Positions 7,232-16,522 of a stretch of 64,000 nt of DNA are shown piece after piece. A program made the position numbers and the translations under genes. Numbering within the stretch: the first letter of the stretch is position 1; each line of letters starts with the position of its first letter. The notes beneath the pieces were generated by a model. It was not told the origin of the DNA. It was given only the letters and a program-made list of their open reading frames with translations, and made no database searches. The stretch is from Alteromonas gilva (GTDB lineage: Bacteria; Pseudomonadota; Gammaproteobacteria; Enterobacterales; Alteromonadaceae), in contig NZ_JAQQXP010000001.1 in the NCBI RefSeq assembly GCF_028595265.1, forward strand, positions 3,034,938-3,098,937, given 5' to 3'.

Positions 7232-8197
7232 TTAGCCTCCTAACATCGAGAGATTCCTGGTGATACCGGTGATACCTTCCTGCAGGTAATGAGACACTTT
7301 TTTATCGGCCAGACTGTCAGTAACAAAGGCTTTCACCGCAGCAACGTCGCCCGACTGCAGCGCATCGCGCAAATCGAGGCCCTGATCGGCAAACAAGCAA
7401 AGGTGCAGTTTACCCAATGCGGTAATCCGCAAGCGGTTACAGCTATCACAAAAGTCGCTGCTGTAGGGCATAATGAAGCCCAGCCGCCCGGCATAGTCCG
7501 GGTGCGCCAGTTCAATCGCGGGACCGGCGTCTTTACTGCGCTCAATAGGTGTCCACCCCTGCGCTTTTAACTGCGCTAAGTAAGGCTGTGCGCTGATATG
7601 GTGAGATTTAAAAAACGTTTTGTGCTGACCTGTTTCCATGAGCTCAATAAAACGCACGGTAACCGGCATCTCTTTGAGCCAGGCAGTAAAGTCACGCAGT
7701 TGTTCCTTAGCGAAGGGTCTGAGCAGCACCGTATTTACTTTTACATTAACGCCTTCAAGCAATGCCGCTTCAATGCCATCGAGCACGGCAGCAAGCTTGT
7801 CGTGACCACTGAGCAACGCAAACTGGCCGGGGTCAAGACTATCCAGGCTAATGTTAACCTGCCCCAGCCCGGCTTTCGCCAGCGGCCTGGCAAGTTTTGC
7901 CAGTCTGCCGGCATGCGTCGTCATTGCCACTTTAGAGATGCCCTGAGCATTAGCACACACCCCGATGACATCGGTAATATCGCGGCGCAAAGTGGGCTCG
8001 CCACCGGTAATTCTGATTTTAGCTGTACCCATTTGCGCAAAGGCATTTACCAACGTGGAAATTTCATTTAGGCTCAAAAACTGTTGTGCCTCGCCCTGAT
8101 AACCATCAGGCAGGCAATATTGACAACGAAAGTTGCATACATCGGTAATGGAGAGCCGCAAATAATAAAATCTGCGACCAAATGAATCCTGTAGCAC
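7232..8197 (-). CDS. moaA: GTP 3',8-cyclase MoaA (molybdenum cofactor synthesis)
   Basis: MoaA is a radical-SAM enzyme that starts molybdopterin synthesis from GTP. The cluster motif C-x3-C-x2-C lies at residues 21, 25 and 28 in TDVCNFRCQYCLPDGY. The second, substrate-binding cluster is represented by FCDSCNRLR and the later LHLCLF. The chain ends in Gly-Gly, as MoaA does. I chose GTG 8197 (321 residues, close to the 329 of E. coli) because GAGG precedes it by about 8 nt and the similarity begins there; the frame stays open to ATG 8314, but the extra 39 residues do not look like MoaA. No other moa genes are nearby. Confidence 0.9.
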   Translation of the reverse strand: MLQDSFGRRFYYLRLSITDVCNFRCQYCLPDGYQGEAQQFLSLNEISTLVNAFAQMGTAKIRITGGEPTLRRDITDVIGVCANAQGISKVAMTTHAGRLAKLARPLAKAGLGQVNISLDSLDPGQFALLSGHDKLAAVLDGIEAALLEGVNVKVNTVLLRPFAKEQLRDFTAWLKEMPVTVRFIELMETGQHKTFFKSHHISAQPYLAQLKAQGWTPIERSKDAGPAIELAHPDYAGRLGFIMPYSSDFCDSCNRLRITALGKLHLCLFADQGLDLRDALQSGDVAAVKAFVTDSLADKKVSHYLQEGITGITRNLSMLGG

Positions 8198-8316
8198 TTG
8201 GATGCCTCGGTTATCAACAAGCAAATAAGTCTGCTTTTTGTTCAGTTGCCCCCATTCTACCTGATCCCTGGCACTAACATAACCATTGCATTTATAAGGG
8301 TATAAAAAGAGCACTC

Positions 8317-10101
8317 ATGCGCCCACACCGACAACCGATCGACCCGGACACGCCCATTAAATGGCAGGTTTTTCGCCAGCTATGGCCCTATTTACTGGAG
8401 TTTAAACAACGGGTGTTTATGGCCTTACTGTGTCTGGTCGCCGCCAAACTTGCCAGCATTGGCTTACCATTTATCCTCAAGCACACAGTCGATAACCTCA
8501 ACAGTGACACTGCCAGGACACTGGCCGTGCCTTTAGCACTGGTGCTTGCCTATGGGGTATTAAGGCTGCTTAATGTGATTCTCGGTGAGGTGCGCGATAC
8601 CCTGTTTGGCCGTGTGACTGAGCGCGCGATGAGGCGCATGGGCTTGCAGGTATTTGAGCATTTGCACCGACTTGATTTAGGATTTCATTTATCACGTCAA
8701 ACCGGTGGGTTGTCACGGGATATTGAGCGCGGCACCAGTGGTATCAGCTTCCTGATGCGTTTTATGGTGTTTAATATTGGCCCTACCCTGCTTGAAATTG
8801 CTTTGGTAGTGGGCATATTACTCACCCAGTATGGCGCGTCATTTGCGATGATTATTTTATGCTCGGTGATTGCTTATGTGTGGTTCTCAATGAAAGCAAC
8901 CGACTGGCGCACTGAGTATGTCAGGCAAGTGAATAACGCCGACTCCAGCACCAATACCCGCGCCATCGACAGCTTACTCAATTACGAAACCGTTAAGTAT
9001 TTCAACAACGAAACCTACGAAGCTAACCTCTACGACGCCAATCTGGCAGAATGGGAGCAGGCGCGGCGTAAAAATCGCTTATCACTGTTTGCACTGAACG
9101 GCGGACAGGCGTTGATTATTGCCACCGCGATGACCTCAATGCTGTTACTGGCAGCCATTGATGTCAGCAACGGCGATATGACTATCGGTGATTTTGTGCT
9201 GATCAATGCCTTCACCATGCAAATATTTATGCCGCTTAACTTTCTGGGCTTTGTGTACCGTGAAATACGCGGTTCACTGGCTAACATCGAAAACCTTTTC
9301 GCATTGCTCGACACCACGCCTAAAGTGGCCGATGCCGCCTCTGCCACCACGCTCAAAGTCAGCCTTGGTAAGGTGGAGTTTGACAATGTGAAATTTAACT
9401 ACCACGTCGACCGGCAAATACTCAATGGCGTATCTTTTACAATTGAACCCGGCAGTAAGGTGGCAGTAGTCGGCGAGAGCGGCGCAGGCAAATCAACGCT
9501 GGTAAAGCTGCTGTTTCGCTTTTACGACCCTACTTCGGGGTCGATTCGCATTGACGGGCAGTCCATCGCGCAAGTTTCTCAGCACAGTTTGCGCCAGCAT
9601 ATTGGTATTGTGCCGCAGGATACCGTGCTATTTAACGACACCATATTTGAAAATATTCGCTATGGTCGCCCAGATGCCAGCAAAGACGAAGTAACAGAAG
9701 CCATAAAACTTGCTCATTTAAAGACGTTTATCGGCAATTTACCAGAAGGGGCAGAAACCAAAGTCGGAGAACGGGGTTTAAAGCTCTCAGGGGGCGAAAA
9801 ACAACGGGTTGCCATTGCCCGCGCTATATTGAAACGTCCGGCCATTATGGTTTTCGATGAAGCCACATCGTCTCTGGACAGTCAGTCGGAGCAGGCGATT
9901 TTGCGAGCGCTAAGGGAAGTGGCCAAAGGCCATACCAGCCTGGTTATCGCGCATCGGTTGTCTACCATTGTCGATGCAGATAACATTCTGGTTATGCGTG
10001 ATGGCCGTATTATCGAGCAGGGTGATCACGACACACTGCTGGCACAACAAGGCATGTATGCGGGCTTGTGGCAGGCACAACAACGACAGGCAAACGAATA
10101 A
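8317..10101 (+). CDS. ATM1-type ABC exporter (fused membrane and ATPase domains)
   Basis: This is a 594-residue half-transporter expected to work as a homodimer in the inner membrane. Residues 1-330 form the six-helix exporter domain; the opening resembles mitochondrial ATM1/ABCB7-like proteins, which handle glutathione-bound metal or Fe-S compounds. The ATPase domain shows Walker A GESGAGKST near residue 386, signature LSGGEKQR near 490, Walker B IMVFDEATSSLD near 510 and the H-loop AHRLST. The substrate is inferred from family only. The next gene starts at its stop codon (TAATG), so the two are probably co-translated. Confidence 0.88.
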   Translation: MRPHRQPIDPDTPIKWQVFRQLWPYLLEFKQRVFMALLCLVAAKLASIGLPFILKHTVDNLNSDTARTLAVPLALVLAYGVLRLLNVILGEVRDTLFGRVTERAMRRMGLQVFEHLHRLDLGFHLSRQTGGLSRDIERGTSGISFLMRFMVFNIGPTLLEIALVVGILLTQYGASFAMIILCSVIAYVWFSMKATDWRTEYVRQVNNADSSTNTRAIDSLLNYETVKYFNNETYEANLYDANLAEWEQARRKNRLSLFALNGGQALIIATAMTSMLLLAAIDVSNGDMTIGDFVLINAFTMQIFMPLNFLGFVYREIRGSLANIENLFALLDTTPKVADAASATTLKVSLGKVEFDNVKFNYHVDRQILNGVSFTIEPGSKVAVVGESGAGKSTLVKLLFRFYDPTSGSIRIDGQSIAQVSQHSLRQHIGIVPQDTVLFNDTIFENIRYGRPDASKDEVTEAIKLAHLKTFIGNLPEGAETKVGERGLKLSGGEKQRVAIARAILKRPAIMVFDEATSSLDSQSEQAILRALREVAKGHTSLVIAHRLSTIVDADNILVMRDGRIIEQGDHDTLLAQQGMYAGLWQAQQRQANE

Positions 10102-10316
10102 TGATGGATCCTAAAGCGCTGAAAGACGCGGTTAATCAAACCATGCCATTTGGCAAATATGCCGGACGTAAGCTCATTCATTTACCGGAGCCCTATCTGG
10201 TGTGGTTTAACAAACAAGGCTTTCCTGAGGGTAAGCTGGGCCAGCAACTGGCGCTGATGTACGAAGTGAAACTCAATGGCATGGAAACCATGCTACAGCC
10301 ACTGATCAACGACTAA
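10101..10316 (+). CDS. DUF3820 family small protein
   Basis: The 71-residue protein matches DUF3820: a TMPFGKYAGRKLIHLPEPYL-like core followed by a WFNKQGFPEGKLG segment and a helical end. The biochemical function of the family is not established. I chose ATG 10101 because it overlaps the ABC exporter stop by one base; an upstream start at 10068 would lie inside that gene. The short spacing suggests co-expression with the exporter. Confidence 0.8.
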   Translation: MMDPKALKDAVNQTMPFGKYAGRKLIHLPEPYLVWFNKQGFPEGKLGQQLALMYEVKLNGMETMLQPLIND

Positions 10317-10322
10317 CCGGCC

Positions 10323-10655
10323 GTGGCATATCATCAGAAAAAATATCAGCAACAAGGGGCCGACCAGCGCAGTTTGTGTCTGCACCGCTGCATTGCACAT
10401 AAAATCAAGTCAAACCCGGCATTACTAACGCAGGTCTTCGATACATTGGAAAGCCGGTATGCAGAGAGACTGATGAGCTATGGCAGCTATTTGCACTGGC
10501 AGGCCATTCTTAGTCTCAGCGCCGATCACCAACAATTTTATAACGCCCTCACCGCTGAGGATAAAACCACCACGGCTCTGCGTCGTAAAACTATTTTCAC
10601 CGGTATTCTAAACGAAAAAGAGCGCCGCGATTGCCTCGCTGCGCTCCTCGATTAA
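10323..10655 (+). CDS. Hypothetical protein, 110 residues
   Basis: I do not recognise a family. The protein is predicted soluble and mostly helical, starts MAYHQKKYQQQGADQR, and has a Cys-Leu-His-Arg-Cys segment near residues 19-23. It begins at GTG six bases after the DUF3820 gene and has the codon use of its neighbours, so it is probably a real third gene of the exporter operon. No catalytic motif or membrane segment is visible. Confidence 0.6.
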   Translation: MAYHQKKYQQQGADQRSLCLHRCIAHKIKSNPALLTQVFDTLESRYAERLMSYGSYLHWQAILSLSADHQQFYNALTAEDKTTTALRRKTIFTGILNEKERRDCLAALLD

Positions 10656-10673
10656 GCAATGATTGGGATAGGA

Positions 10674-12017
10674 TCAAATGCGGCGCAGGTGATCTGAAAT
10701 CAAAAATGCCATTTCCAGAACCTGATCGGCATTTAAACGCGGATCACATTGGGTTTTATAGGCTTTAGCTAAATCGTCATCGCTGATCTGATACGCGCCG
10801 CCAGTACACTCGGTAACGTGCTGGCCGGTCATTTCCAGATGGATACCACCAGCATAAGTGCCTTCGGCTTCGTGCGCCTGGAAAAACTGTTGGATTTCAC
10901 TCAAGATGGCATCAAAGTTACGGGTTTTATAACCACTTGACGCTTTGATTGTGTTGCCATGCATGGGATCTGAACTCCACACCACGTTGCGTCCTTCCGC
11001 TTTTACGCGACGCAGTAAGCGTGGCAAATTCGCTTCCAGTTTGTCAGCGCCCATACGGGTAATGAAGGTTAAACGCCCGGCATCATTGTTGGGGTTTAAG
11101 ACGTCGATCAGTTTAATTAACTCATCTTCGTCCATCGTCGGCCCCACTTTGACCCCAATCGGGTTGTGAATACCACGGAAAAACTCAATATGGGCATGAT
11201 CTAACTGACGAGTACGCTCACCAATCCACACCATGTGCGCAGAGCAGTCGTACGGCTTGCCGGTTAACGTATCGACCCGGGTCAGCGCCTCTTCATAGTT
11301 AAGCAGCAGCGCTTCGTGTGAGGTAAATAGCGAGGTTTCATGCAGCACAGGCGTATTGGTTGAATTAATCCCTATCACGTCCATGAATTCCAGCGAGTCC
11401 TGAATACGACGCGAGATATCCTGATACTTTTCTTTCTGCGGATTATTCTCTAAAAACGTCATGTTCCAGCGATTCACTTCATGCAAATCAGCCAGTCCAC
11501 CCTGGGCGAAAGCGCGTAACAGATTGAGCGTGGCTGAGCTGCGATGATAAGCTTCAACCAGGCGCTGCGGATCGGGGCGACGTGCCGCTTCGGTAAATTC
11601 GAAGCTGTTGATAATATCACCGCGATAGCTTGGCAATGTGACACCATTAATGGTCTCACTATCAGACGAACGAGGCTTGGCATATTGCCCCGCCATACGT
11701 GCCACTTTGGTTACCGGACAACGTCCTGCGAAGGTCATCACAATGGCCATTTGCAACAGAACTTTAAAGGTATCGCGAATTTTCGGTGCGTTAAACTCAC
11801 TGAACGATTCGGCGCAATCCCCACCCTGCAGTAAAAAGCCTTTGCCTTCACACACCTGCCCCAGTTGGCGACGCAACTCACGGGCTTCAGCAGCGAAGAC
11901 TAATGGCGGATACGTGCTCAGCGTTGCTTCAACACGTTTTAATTCAGCCTGATTGTCGTATGCGGGTTGTTGCAAAATTGGCTTTGAGCGCCAACTATCG
12001 GGTTGCCAAGGATTCAC
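10674..12017 (-). CDS. Class II 3-deoxy-7-phosphoheptulonate (DAHP) synthase
   Basis: The enzyme condenses phosphoenolpyruvate and erythrose 4-phosphate in the first step of the shikimate pathway. At 447 residues it belongs to the class II (plant-like) type, not the roughly 350-residue AroFGH type. Visible class II motifs are QGGDCAESF (64-72), ARMAGQYAKPRSSD (106-119) with active-site Arg and Lys, and WSSDPMHGNT toward the C-terminus. Class II enzymes are common in marine gammaproteobacteria. It is convergent with the preceding plus-strand operon. The feedback regulator is unknown, and no TyrR-type operator was recognised upstream. Confidence 0.93.
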   Translation of the reverse strand: MNPWQPDSWRSKPILQQPAYDNQAELKRVEATLSTYPPLVFAAEARELRRQLGQVCEGKGFLLQGGDCAESFSEFNAPKIRDTFKVLLQMAIVMTFAGRCPVTKVARMAGQYAKPRSSDSETINGVTLPSYRGDIINSFEFTEAARRPDPQRLVEAYHRSSATLNLLRAFAQGGLADLHEVNRWNMTFLENNPQKEKYQDISRRIQDSLEFMDVIGINSTNTPVLHETSLFTSHEALLLNYEEALTRVDTLTGKPYDCSAHMVWIGERTRQLDHAHIEFFRGIHNPIGVKVGPTMDEDELIKLIDVLNPNNDAGRLTFITRMGADKLEANLPRLLRRVKAEGRNVVWSSDPMHGNTIKASSGYKTRNFDAILSEIQQFFQAHEAEGTYAGGIHLEMTGQHVTECTGGAYQISDDDLAKAYKTQCDPRLNADQVLEMAFLISDHLRRI

Positions 12018-12085
12018 TTAAATCTCGTCCTGTACAAGGTTGCTAAAAATCGGGACGGGAGTATAGCACAAACAACACGACGGAT

Positions 12086-12838
12086 TTATGGCTTTTGTAG
12101 ATATATTCCGCAATTTAACGCAGGCACAAATTCAAACTCGCAATCAAAAACCTGTTGTAAGCTTTCGGTCGTAACGACTTCCATGCACGGACCCGCTGCC
12201 AGTAACTTTCCCTGTTTCAGTAAACAGGCAAAATCAGCACAACTCAGCGCTGCGTTAATATCATGGCAGCTAAACATTACCTGATTGCCGTAACCGGCCA
12301 ATGTGCGTAAAAACTGCAAAAAAATACGTTGATGGCGAATGTCCAGCCCCTTGAGCGGTTCATCGAGCACGATTAAACATTTGCCCGCTAATACCCCGGC
12401 CCAGTTTTGCAGGAGCGTTCGGGCTAGTGTCACTCGCTGCTGTTCACCACCAGAGAGGCGCACAAACGGCTTATCGAGCAGCACAGCAACTTCCAGTACT
12501 GTTTCGAGTTCGTCGGGGATTAAATCGCTGCCTGCCCCCTGAGTGTAAAAACTCAGAAACTCACGGGCGGTGAGCTCAAACTGCATGCTGTCGCCCTGGG
12601 TTTGATAGCAGCGCACGGCGGCTTGTTCGGTTAATGGCACGCTCTCAAGGTCAACAGATTGCCAGTAAATCGTTCCTTTATCCGGCGCTAACAAGCCCGC
12701 GACACACTCCAGTAAGGTTGTTTTGCCGGCCCCGTTTTGCCCCAGCACACAGCTAACCCCGGCGCCGGGCAACGCCAGGGATACCTCCTGCAGCCGCTGC
12801 GCGACGCTGACACTGACGACCTCCACCACAACACTCAT
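12086..12838 (-). CDS. btuD: ABC importer ATPase, vitamin B12/siderophore type (BtuD-like)
   Basis: The 250-residue ATPase energises the adjacent FecCD-type permease. Walker A GQNGAGKT is at residues 33-40, signature LSGGEQQR at about 128-135, Walker B LIVLDEP at about 154-160 and the switch histidine in SCHDINAA. Its length and short linker resemble E. coli BtuD (249 residues), so cobalamin is the favoured substrate, but siderophore ATPases share these motifs. The gene overlaps the permease gene by 4 nt (ATGA). No cobalamin riboswitch was recognised upstream. Confidence 0.75.
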   Translation of the reverse strand: MSVVVEVVSVSVAQRLQEVSLALPGAGVSCVLGQNGAGKTTLLECVAGLLAPDKGTIYWQSVDLESVPLTEQAAVRCYQTQGDSMQFELTAREFLSFYTQGAGSDLIPDELETVLEVAVLLDKPFVRLSGGEQQRVTLARTLLQNWAGVLAGKCLIVLDEPLKGLDIRHQRIFLQFLRTLAGYGNQVMFSCHDINAALSCADFACLLKQGKLLAAGPCMEVVTTESLQQVFDCEFEFVPALNCGIYLQKP

Positions 12839-13800
12839 TTAAACTGGCCCCGGGTTAACGCCAACAGTAATAATGGCCCGCCAATCGTGGCTGTCACCAT
12901 CGAAACGGGCAGCGTTGCGTAGGGCACTACTTCGCTACTCAGAGCCACCAGCAATAGCGTAATCGCCCCACAAAGCCCGCTGGCGGGCAGTATAAAACGG
13001 TTGTCGTAGCCCCAGCGTAAGCGTAAATAGTGAGGTATCAACAAGCCCAGGAAGGCTATTGAACCGGCGATCGCTACGGCGCAACCCACCGACAATGCGG
13101 CGGCAATTAACACGCCCCGGCCCAGTTTTTGAGGATCAACCCCAACACTTTTGGCCGTGGTGTCACCGGCATAGAGGCGGTTTAATTTCGGAGCCTGGCG
13201 AACTAAATACACAAAACTCGATACAATAAGCGGCGCAGCGACCATCAGGATCCAACCATCAGCCTGATGTAAACTGCCCATAATCCAAAAGGTTAAGTTA
13301 CGCATCGATTGTGCATCTGCAATTAAGTAGAGCCAGCCCATTAAGGCGCCTGCGATGGTGGTCAGCGCAATCCCGGCGAGAATAACGGCACTGTTAAAGC
13401 CTCTGAGACGCCGGGCAATCATAAAGATTAACCACGTTGACAACAGCGCGCCGGCAAAACAGGCCGCGGGCAGCATATAATGCAGGTACTGCATAAAAGA
13501 CGTGGGCAGCAGGATCAACAAACCGGCCGCCACCAGACTGGCCCCGCTGGCAATGCCTATGACCCCGGGATCCGCAAGCGGATTGCGCAACACCACCTGC
13601 AAGGCGGCACTGCTGGTACACAATGCCACTCCCACTAAAATAGCGGTAGTGATTAATGGCAGTTGTATACGCAAAAGAATATGCCAGTTTACCGCCGAAG
13701 TGAGTTCCCGTTGCCAGCTGTTGACTAAAATAAGCCCGGCGCAAAGTACCACTGCGGCACTTAGCATCACCATATAGCGGGCTCTTTGCGCGCTGCTCAT
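12835..13800 (-). CDS. btuC: ABC importer permease, FecCD family (BtuC-like)
   Basis: This 321-residue inner-membrane permease has about ten hydrophobic segments and the FecCD landmarks: RIQLPLITTAILVGVAL near the N-terminus, RNPLADPGVIGIASGASL near residues 72-89, and GSIAFLGLLIPHYLR in the last third, which contacts the ATPase. Length and pairing fit BtuC for vitamin B12 uptake, although Fe-siderophore import is an alternative. The gene overlaps both neighbours by 4 nt (phosphatase upstream, ATPase downstream), so the three form one operon. No periplasmic binding protein gene is adjacent. Confidence 0.78.
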   Translation of the reverse strand: MSSAQRARYMVMLSAAVVLCAGLILVNSWQRELTSAVNWHILLRIQLPLITTAILVGVALCTSSAALQVVLRNPLADPGVIGIASGASLVAAGLLILLPTSFMQYLHYMLPAACFAGALLSTWLIFMIARRLRGFNSAVILAGIALTTIAGALMGWLYLIADAQSMRNLTFWIMGSLHQADGWILMVAAPLIVSSFVYLVRQAPKLNRLYAGDTTAKSVGVDPQKLGRGVLIAAALSVGCAVAIAGSIAFLGLLIPHYLRLRWGYDNRFILPASGLCGAITLLLVALSSEVVPYATLPVSMVTATIGGPLLLLALTRGQFK

Positions 13801-14264
13801 TGGCGTAGTGCGGTAATCAGGCCGTCACAGGCCTGCTCTATTAACGTCAGTACTAATTCAAAGCCTTTCTTGCCACCATAATAAGGATCCGGTACTTCCT
13901 CATCGGTTAACCCGGCATAATCCAGCATTAACTTAATTTTATGATGATGGGACGGGTCGCTCATGTTCCGCAAATTCTCTAAATTGCTGTGATCCATGGC
14001 TAAAATCAAATCAAACTTTGTGAAATCTTCGTCGCTCACGCGCCGGCAGGTAAGGCCCTCAAAACTGTAGCCCAGGGCTTGTCCGGCGGCCTGCGAGCGT
14101 TTGTCTGGCGGACTACCAATGTGATAGCCGTGAGTCCCCGCGGAATCAATTAAGAGGTTAAGCCCGGCTTCGTCGGCTTTATGCCGGAATACCGCTTCAG
14201 CAGTGGGTGAACGGCAAATATTGCCTAAGCACACAAACAGTACTGCAGTTTGTTGAGTTGTCAT
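13797..14264 (-). CDS. Low-molecular-weight protein tyrosine phosphatase
   Basis: The 155-residue enzyme has the family's P-loop VCLGNICRSPTAE near its N-terminus: Cys12 is the nucleophile, Arg18 binds phosphate and Ser19 completes the loop. The general-acid Asp lies in DPYYGG near residue 123. Members dephosphorylate protein tyrosines, for example capsule kinases. No kinase or polysaccharide gene lies nearby; instead it is the first gene of an operon with the BtuCD-like importer, overlapping btuC by 4 nt. The reason for that pairing is not clear from sequence. Confidence 0.9.
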   Translation of the reverse strand: MTTQQTAVLFVCLGNICRSPTAEAVFRHKADEAGLNLLIDSAGTHGYHIGSPPDKRSQAAGQALGYSFEGLTCRRVSDEDFTKFDLILAMDHSNLENLRNMSDPSHHHKIKLMLDYAGLTDEEVPDPYYGGKKGFELVLTLIEQACDGLITALRQ

Positions 14265-14369
14265 GGTTTGTCCTTTTTATGTCAACCTGGCAAATTACCT
14301 GTCAATCAGTGTGATATTGTACTTATCATTGCCACTGAAAACCATGTTTGATACCAAGAGAACGGATTT

Positions 14370-15086
14370 ATGTCGACACAATCGAATTATCACATACTAA
14401 TGTTATCGAGTTCCCGAATGGGCAAAGAAGACTATCTGGAACATGCCAAAACACTCATCATGTCACATCTGGACGGACAGCGAGAGGTTCTTTTTATTCC
14501 TTTTGCCGGCGTAACCCTGGACTGGGATGATTACGTTAAAAAAGTCAGCGAGGCACTACCGGAACTTAGCATCACCGGTATTCATCGTCACAACGATCCG
14601 CTGGTTGCTTTGCAAGAGGCAAAGGCTGTACTGGTGGGCGGCGGGAACACCTTTAACCTGCTATCTGAACTGTACCAGCAGGAATTGTTAGTGCCTTTGC
14701 AGGAGCGGGTAGCCCAGGGAATGCCCTACATTGGCTGGAGCGCCGGCAGTAATATCTGTGGCAACAGTATTCGTACCACCAATGACATGCCCATCATTGA
14801 ACCACCATCGTTTGCCGCGCTCAACTTTGTGCCGTGTCAGATTAACCCTCATTATACCGATTACCAGCCGCCTAATCACAACGGCGAAACGCGCGATGAT
14901 CGCTTATTTGAGTTTACTCAGCTTAATCCTGACACGCCGGTATTAGCCATTCGCGAAGGGACGGCACTGCAATACAGTCAGGGCAGCCTGACCTTGCTCG
15001 GTGAGCTGGAGGGATTTTGTTTCAAAGGGGCCAACAAGACCCCTATTGCGCCCGGTCAGGAGCTAACTCAGTATCTTAGCAGCTAG
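14370..15086 (+). CDS. pepE: Dipeptidase E (alpha-aspartyl dipeptidase)
   Basis: PepE is a cytoplasmic serine peptidase of family S51 that hydrolyses Asp-X dipeptides. The nucleophile Ser124 lies in GWSAGSN, and the glycine-rich VLVGGGNTFNLL at about 88-99 helps form the oxyanion site. NPHYTDY supplies the histidine expected in the active site. At 238 residues it is close to the family's usual length of about 230. Its 3' end overlaps the end of convergent bioD by 24 nt. Confidence 0.92.
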   Translation: MSTQSNYHILMLSSSRMGKEDYLEHAKTLIMSHLDGQREVLFIPFAGVTLDWDDYVKKVSEALPELSITGIHRHNDPLVALQEAKAVLVGGGNTFNLLSELYQQELLVPLQERVAQGMPYIGWSAGSNICGNSIRTTNDMPIIEPPSFAALNFVPCQINPHYTDYQPPNHNGETRDDRLFEFTQLNPDTPVLAIREGTALQYSQGSLTLLGELEGFCFKGANKTPIAPGQELTQYLSS

Positions 15087-15731
15087 CTGCGCATAGTCTG
15101 GCGCTGTGCCATAGGGCACAGTAGCCAGGTGCGGCGCTGGCATCAGCCTTTCAAGGGTGGCCAGATTTTCGTCAAAACAGGGCATGGCATCACAGAGTTG
15201 GTTAGCAATCCAGCCTTTAACCTTCAGTCCGTCAGCCTGAATAGCTTCGGCAGTTAACAGGGCATGATTAAGGCATCCCAGACGCATCCCCACGACCACA
15301 ATCACCTCGAGTGCCAGATCCTGCACCACATGGCTTAAAAAGCGGTCGTTGCCAAGCGGCAGCCGCCAGCCACCAGCGCCTTCCATGATCACAACATCAG
15401 GTTGCCTGGCCTGCAAACGGGCAAGCCCGTCCTTAATAAGCTGTTCGCTGATCTCTACCCCAGCCTGTTGCGCTGCGATGTGCGGCGCAATAGCAGGTTG
15501 CAAGGCAACAGGGTTCACTTCGTTAAGGGTTACTGCAACATTTGACGCCTGTAAAAAAGCCAGCGCGTCTTCATTTTGCCAGGCGCCGTCGCGCCATTCG
15601 CAGCCGGCGGCCACAGGCTTGTAACCCACGGCGGTTTTGCCGGCCTTAGCCGCGGCAGTAAGCAACTGGCAACTGACATAGGTTTTACCCACTTCAGTGT
15701 CGGTACCGGTAATAAAATAGGTCCGGGTCAT
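15063..15731 (-). CDS. bioD: Dethiobiotin synthetase BioD
   Basis: BioD uses ATP and CO2 to close the ureido ring of dethiobiotin from 7,8-diaminopelargonate. The P-loop GTDTEVGKT spans residues 9-17, and EGAGGWRLPL near 117-126 is the conserved substrate-site segment. At 222 residues it matches E. coli BioD in length. The start overlaps the bioC stop by 4 nt. It is the last gene of leftward bioB-F-C-D. Confidence 0.95.
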   Translation of the reverse strand: MTRTYFITGTDTEVGKTYVSCQLLTAAAKAGKTAVGYKPVAAGCEWRDGAWQNEDALAFLQASNVAVTLNEVNPVALQPAIAPHIAAQQAGVEISEQLIKDGLARLQARQPDVVIMEGAGGWRLPLGNDRFLSHVVQDLALEVIVVVGMRLGCLNHALLTAEAIQADGLKVKGWIANQLCDAMPCFDENLATLERLMPAPHLATVPYGTAPDYAQLAAKILS

Positions 15732-16522
15732 TCAGGCTTCTCCAGGGACAGGTGCAGCACCTGATACGAATTTGATAACTGGCCGGTGGCTGTGCATGCC
15801 ATTGCTTGTTCAACGGCTTTCAGGCGGCTGCGGGTAACCGGTAAGCCCGTTTTTTTATTGGTTGGGCTGCCCGCCCCCACACACTTAATGGAGCGTAATA
15901 GCGTAACCAGTGAGGTAAATGTGTCGGTATAGGTCATGACGTCGCTGCGTGTCACGGTAAATCCGGCCTGCTGCGCGGCATTCAGCCAGTCCTGGGCTGC
16001 GCTCAGACGATTAAGCTGCAAGCCGGCGTTGGCCTTTCGGTTTGCAGTGACTAGCTCGGCAAAGGAGCCATCGACCATAATCGCCAGCTCTGCCCGGCCT
16101 CTGGACATCAGTACGCGATGTATTTCGGCCAGCGCCACCATCGGGCTCTGACACCACTGCAGCGCCATAGAGGAATACACGATATCAAACCGGGGCGTGG
16201 TCCAGGGTAACTGTTCTGCATCGCCCTGCACAAACAGGATATGCGGAAATTGCTGGCGGGCCACTTCAACCATGCCCGGCGCTAAATCCAGTCCTTCGGT
16301 GCAGCGCGCAATACCCGCCAGTTCAGCAGTATGGCGCCCGGTACCACAACCAATATCCAGCGCCCGCTCTACGCGTAATCCGGTCAGGCGGGATAAGGTT
16401 TTACTGGCAATCTGCAACTGAATATTAGCAAACTGTTCGTAGTCGGTTGCGGCCTTACTGAAACGCCGGGCGACATCGACTTTACGGGTCAACTGATACG
16501 GTTCTGGTTCAATCAGCGCCAT
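15728..16522 (-). CDS. bioC: Malonyl-ACP O-methyltransferase BioC
   Basis: BioC methylates malonyl-ACP with SAM, which disguises the primer for pimeloyl synthesis by the fatty-acid machinery. The SAM-binding motif LDIGCGTGRHTAEL is at residues 55-68, with DLAPGMVEVARQ and YSSMALQWC as motifs II and III. I chose ATG 16522 (264 residues): it overlaps the end of bioF by 14 nt and is preceded by GGAGG. The frame stays open to 16594, but that extension lies inside bioF and looks unlike BioC. No separate bioH is in this cluster. Confidence 0.92.
   Translation of the reverse strand: MALIEPEPYQLTRKVDVARRFSKAATDYEQFANIQLQIASKTLSRLTGLRVERALDIGCGTGRHTAELAGIARCTEGLDLAPGMVEVARQQFPHILFVQGDAEQLPWTTPRFDIVYSSMALQWCQSPMVALAEIHRVLMSRGRAELAIMVDGSFAELVTANRKANAGLQLNRLSAAQDWLNAAQQAGFTVTRSDVMTYTDTFTSLVTLLRSIKCVGAGSPTNKKTGLPVTRSRLKAVEQAMACTATGQLSNSYQVLHLSLEKPE

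Noticed and set aside
12018..14369. Cobalamin riboswitch near the BtuCD-like genes
   Set aside because: The upstream regions are short, and no B12-box-like conserved sequence was seen.
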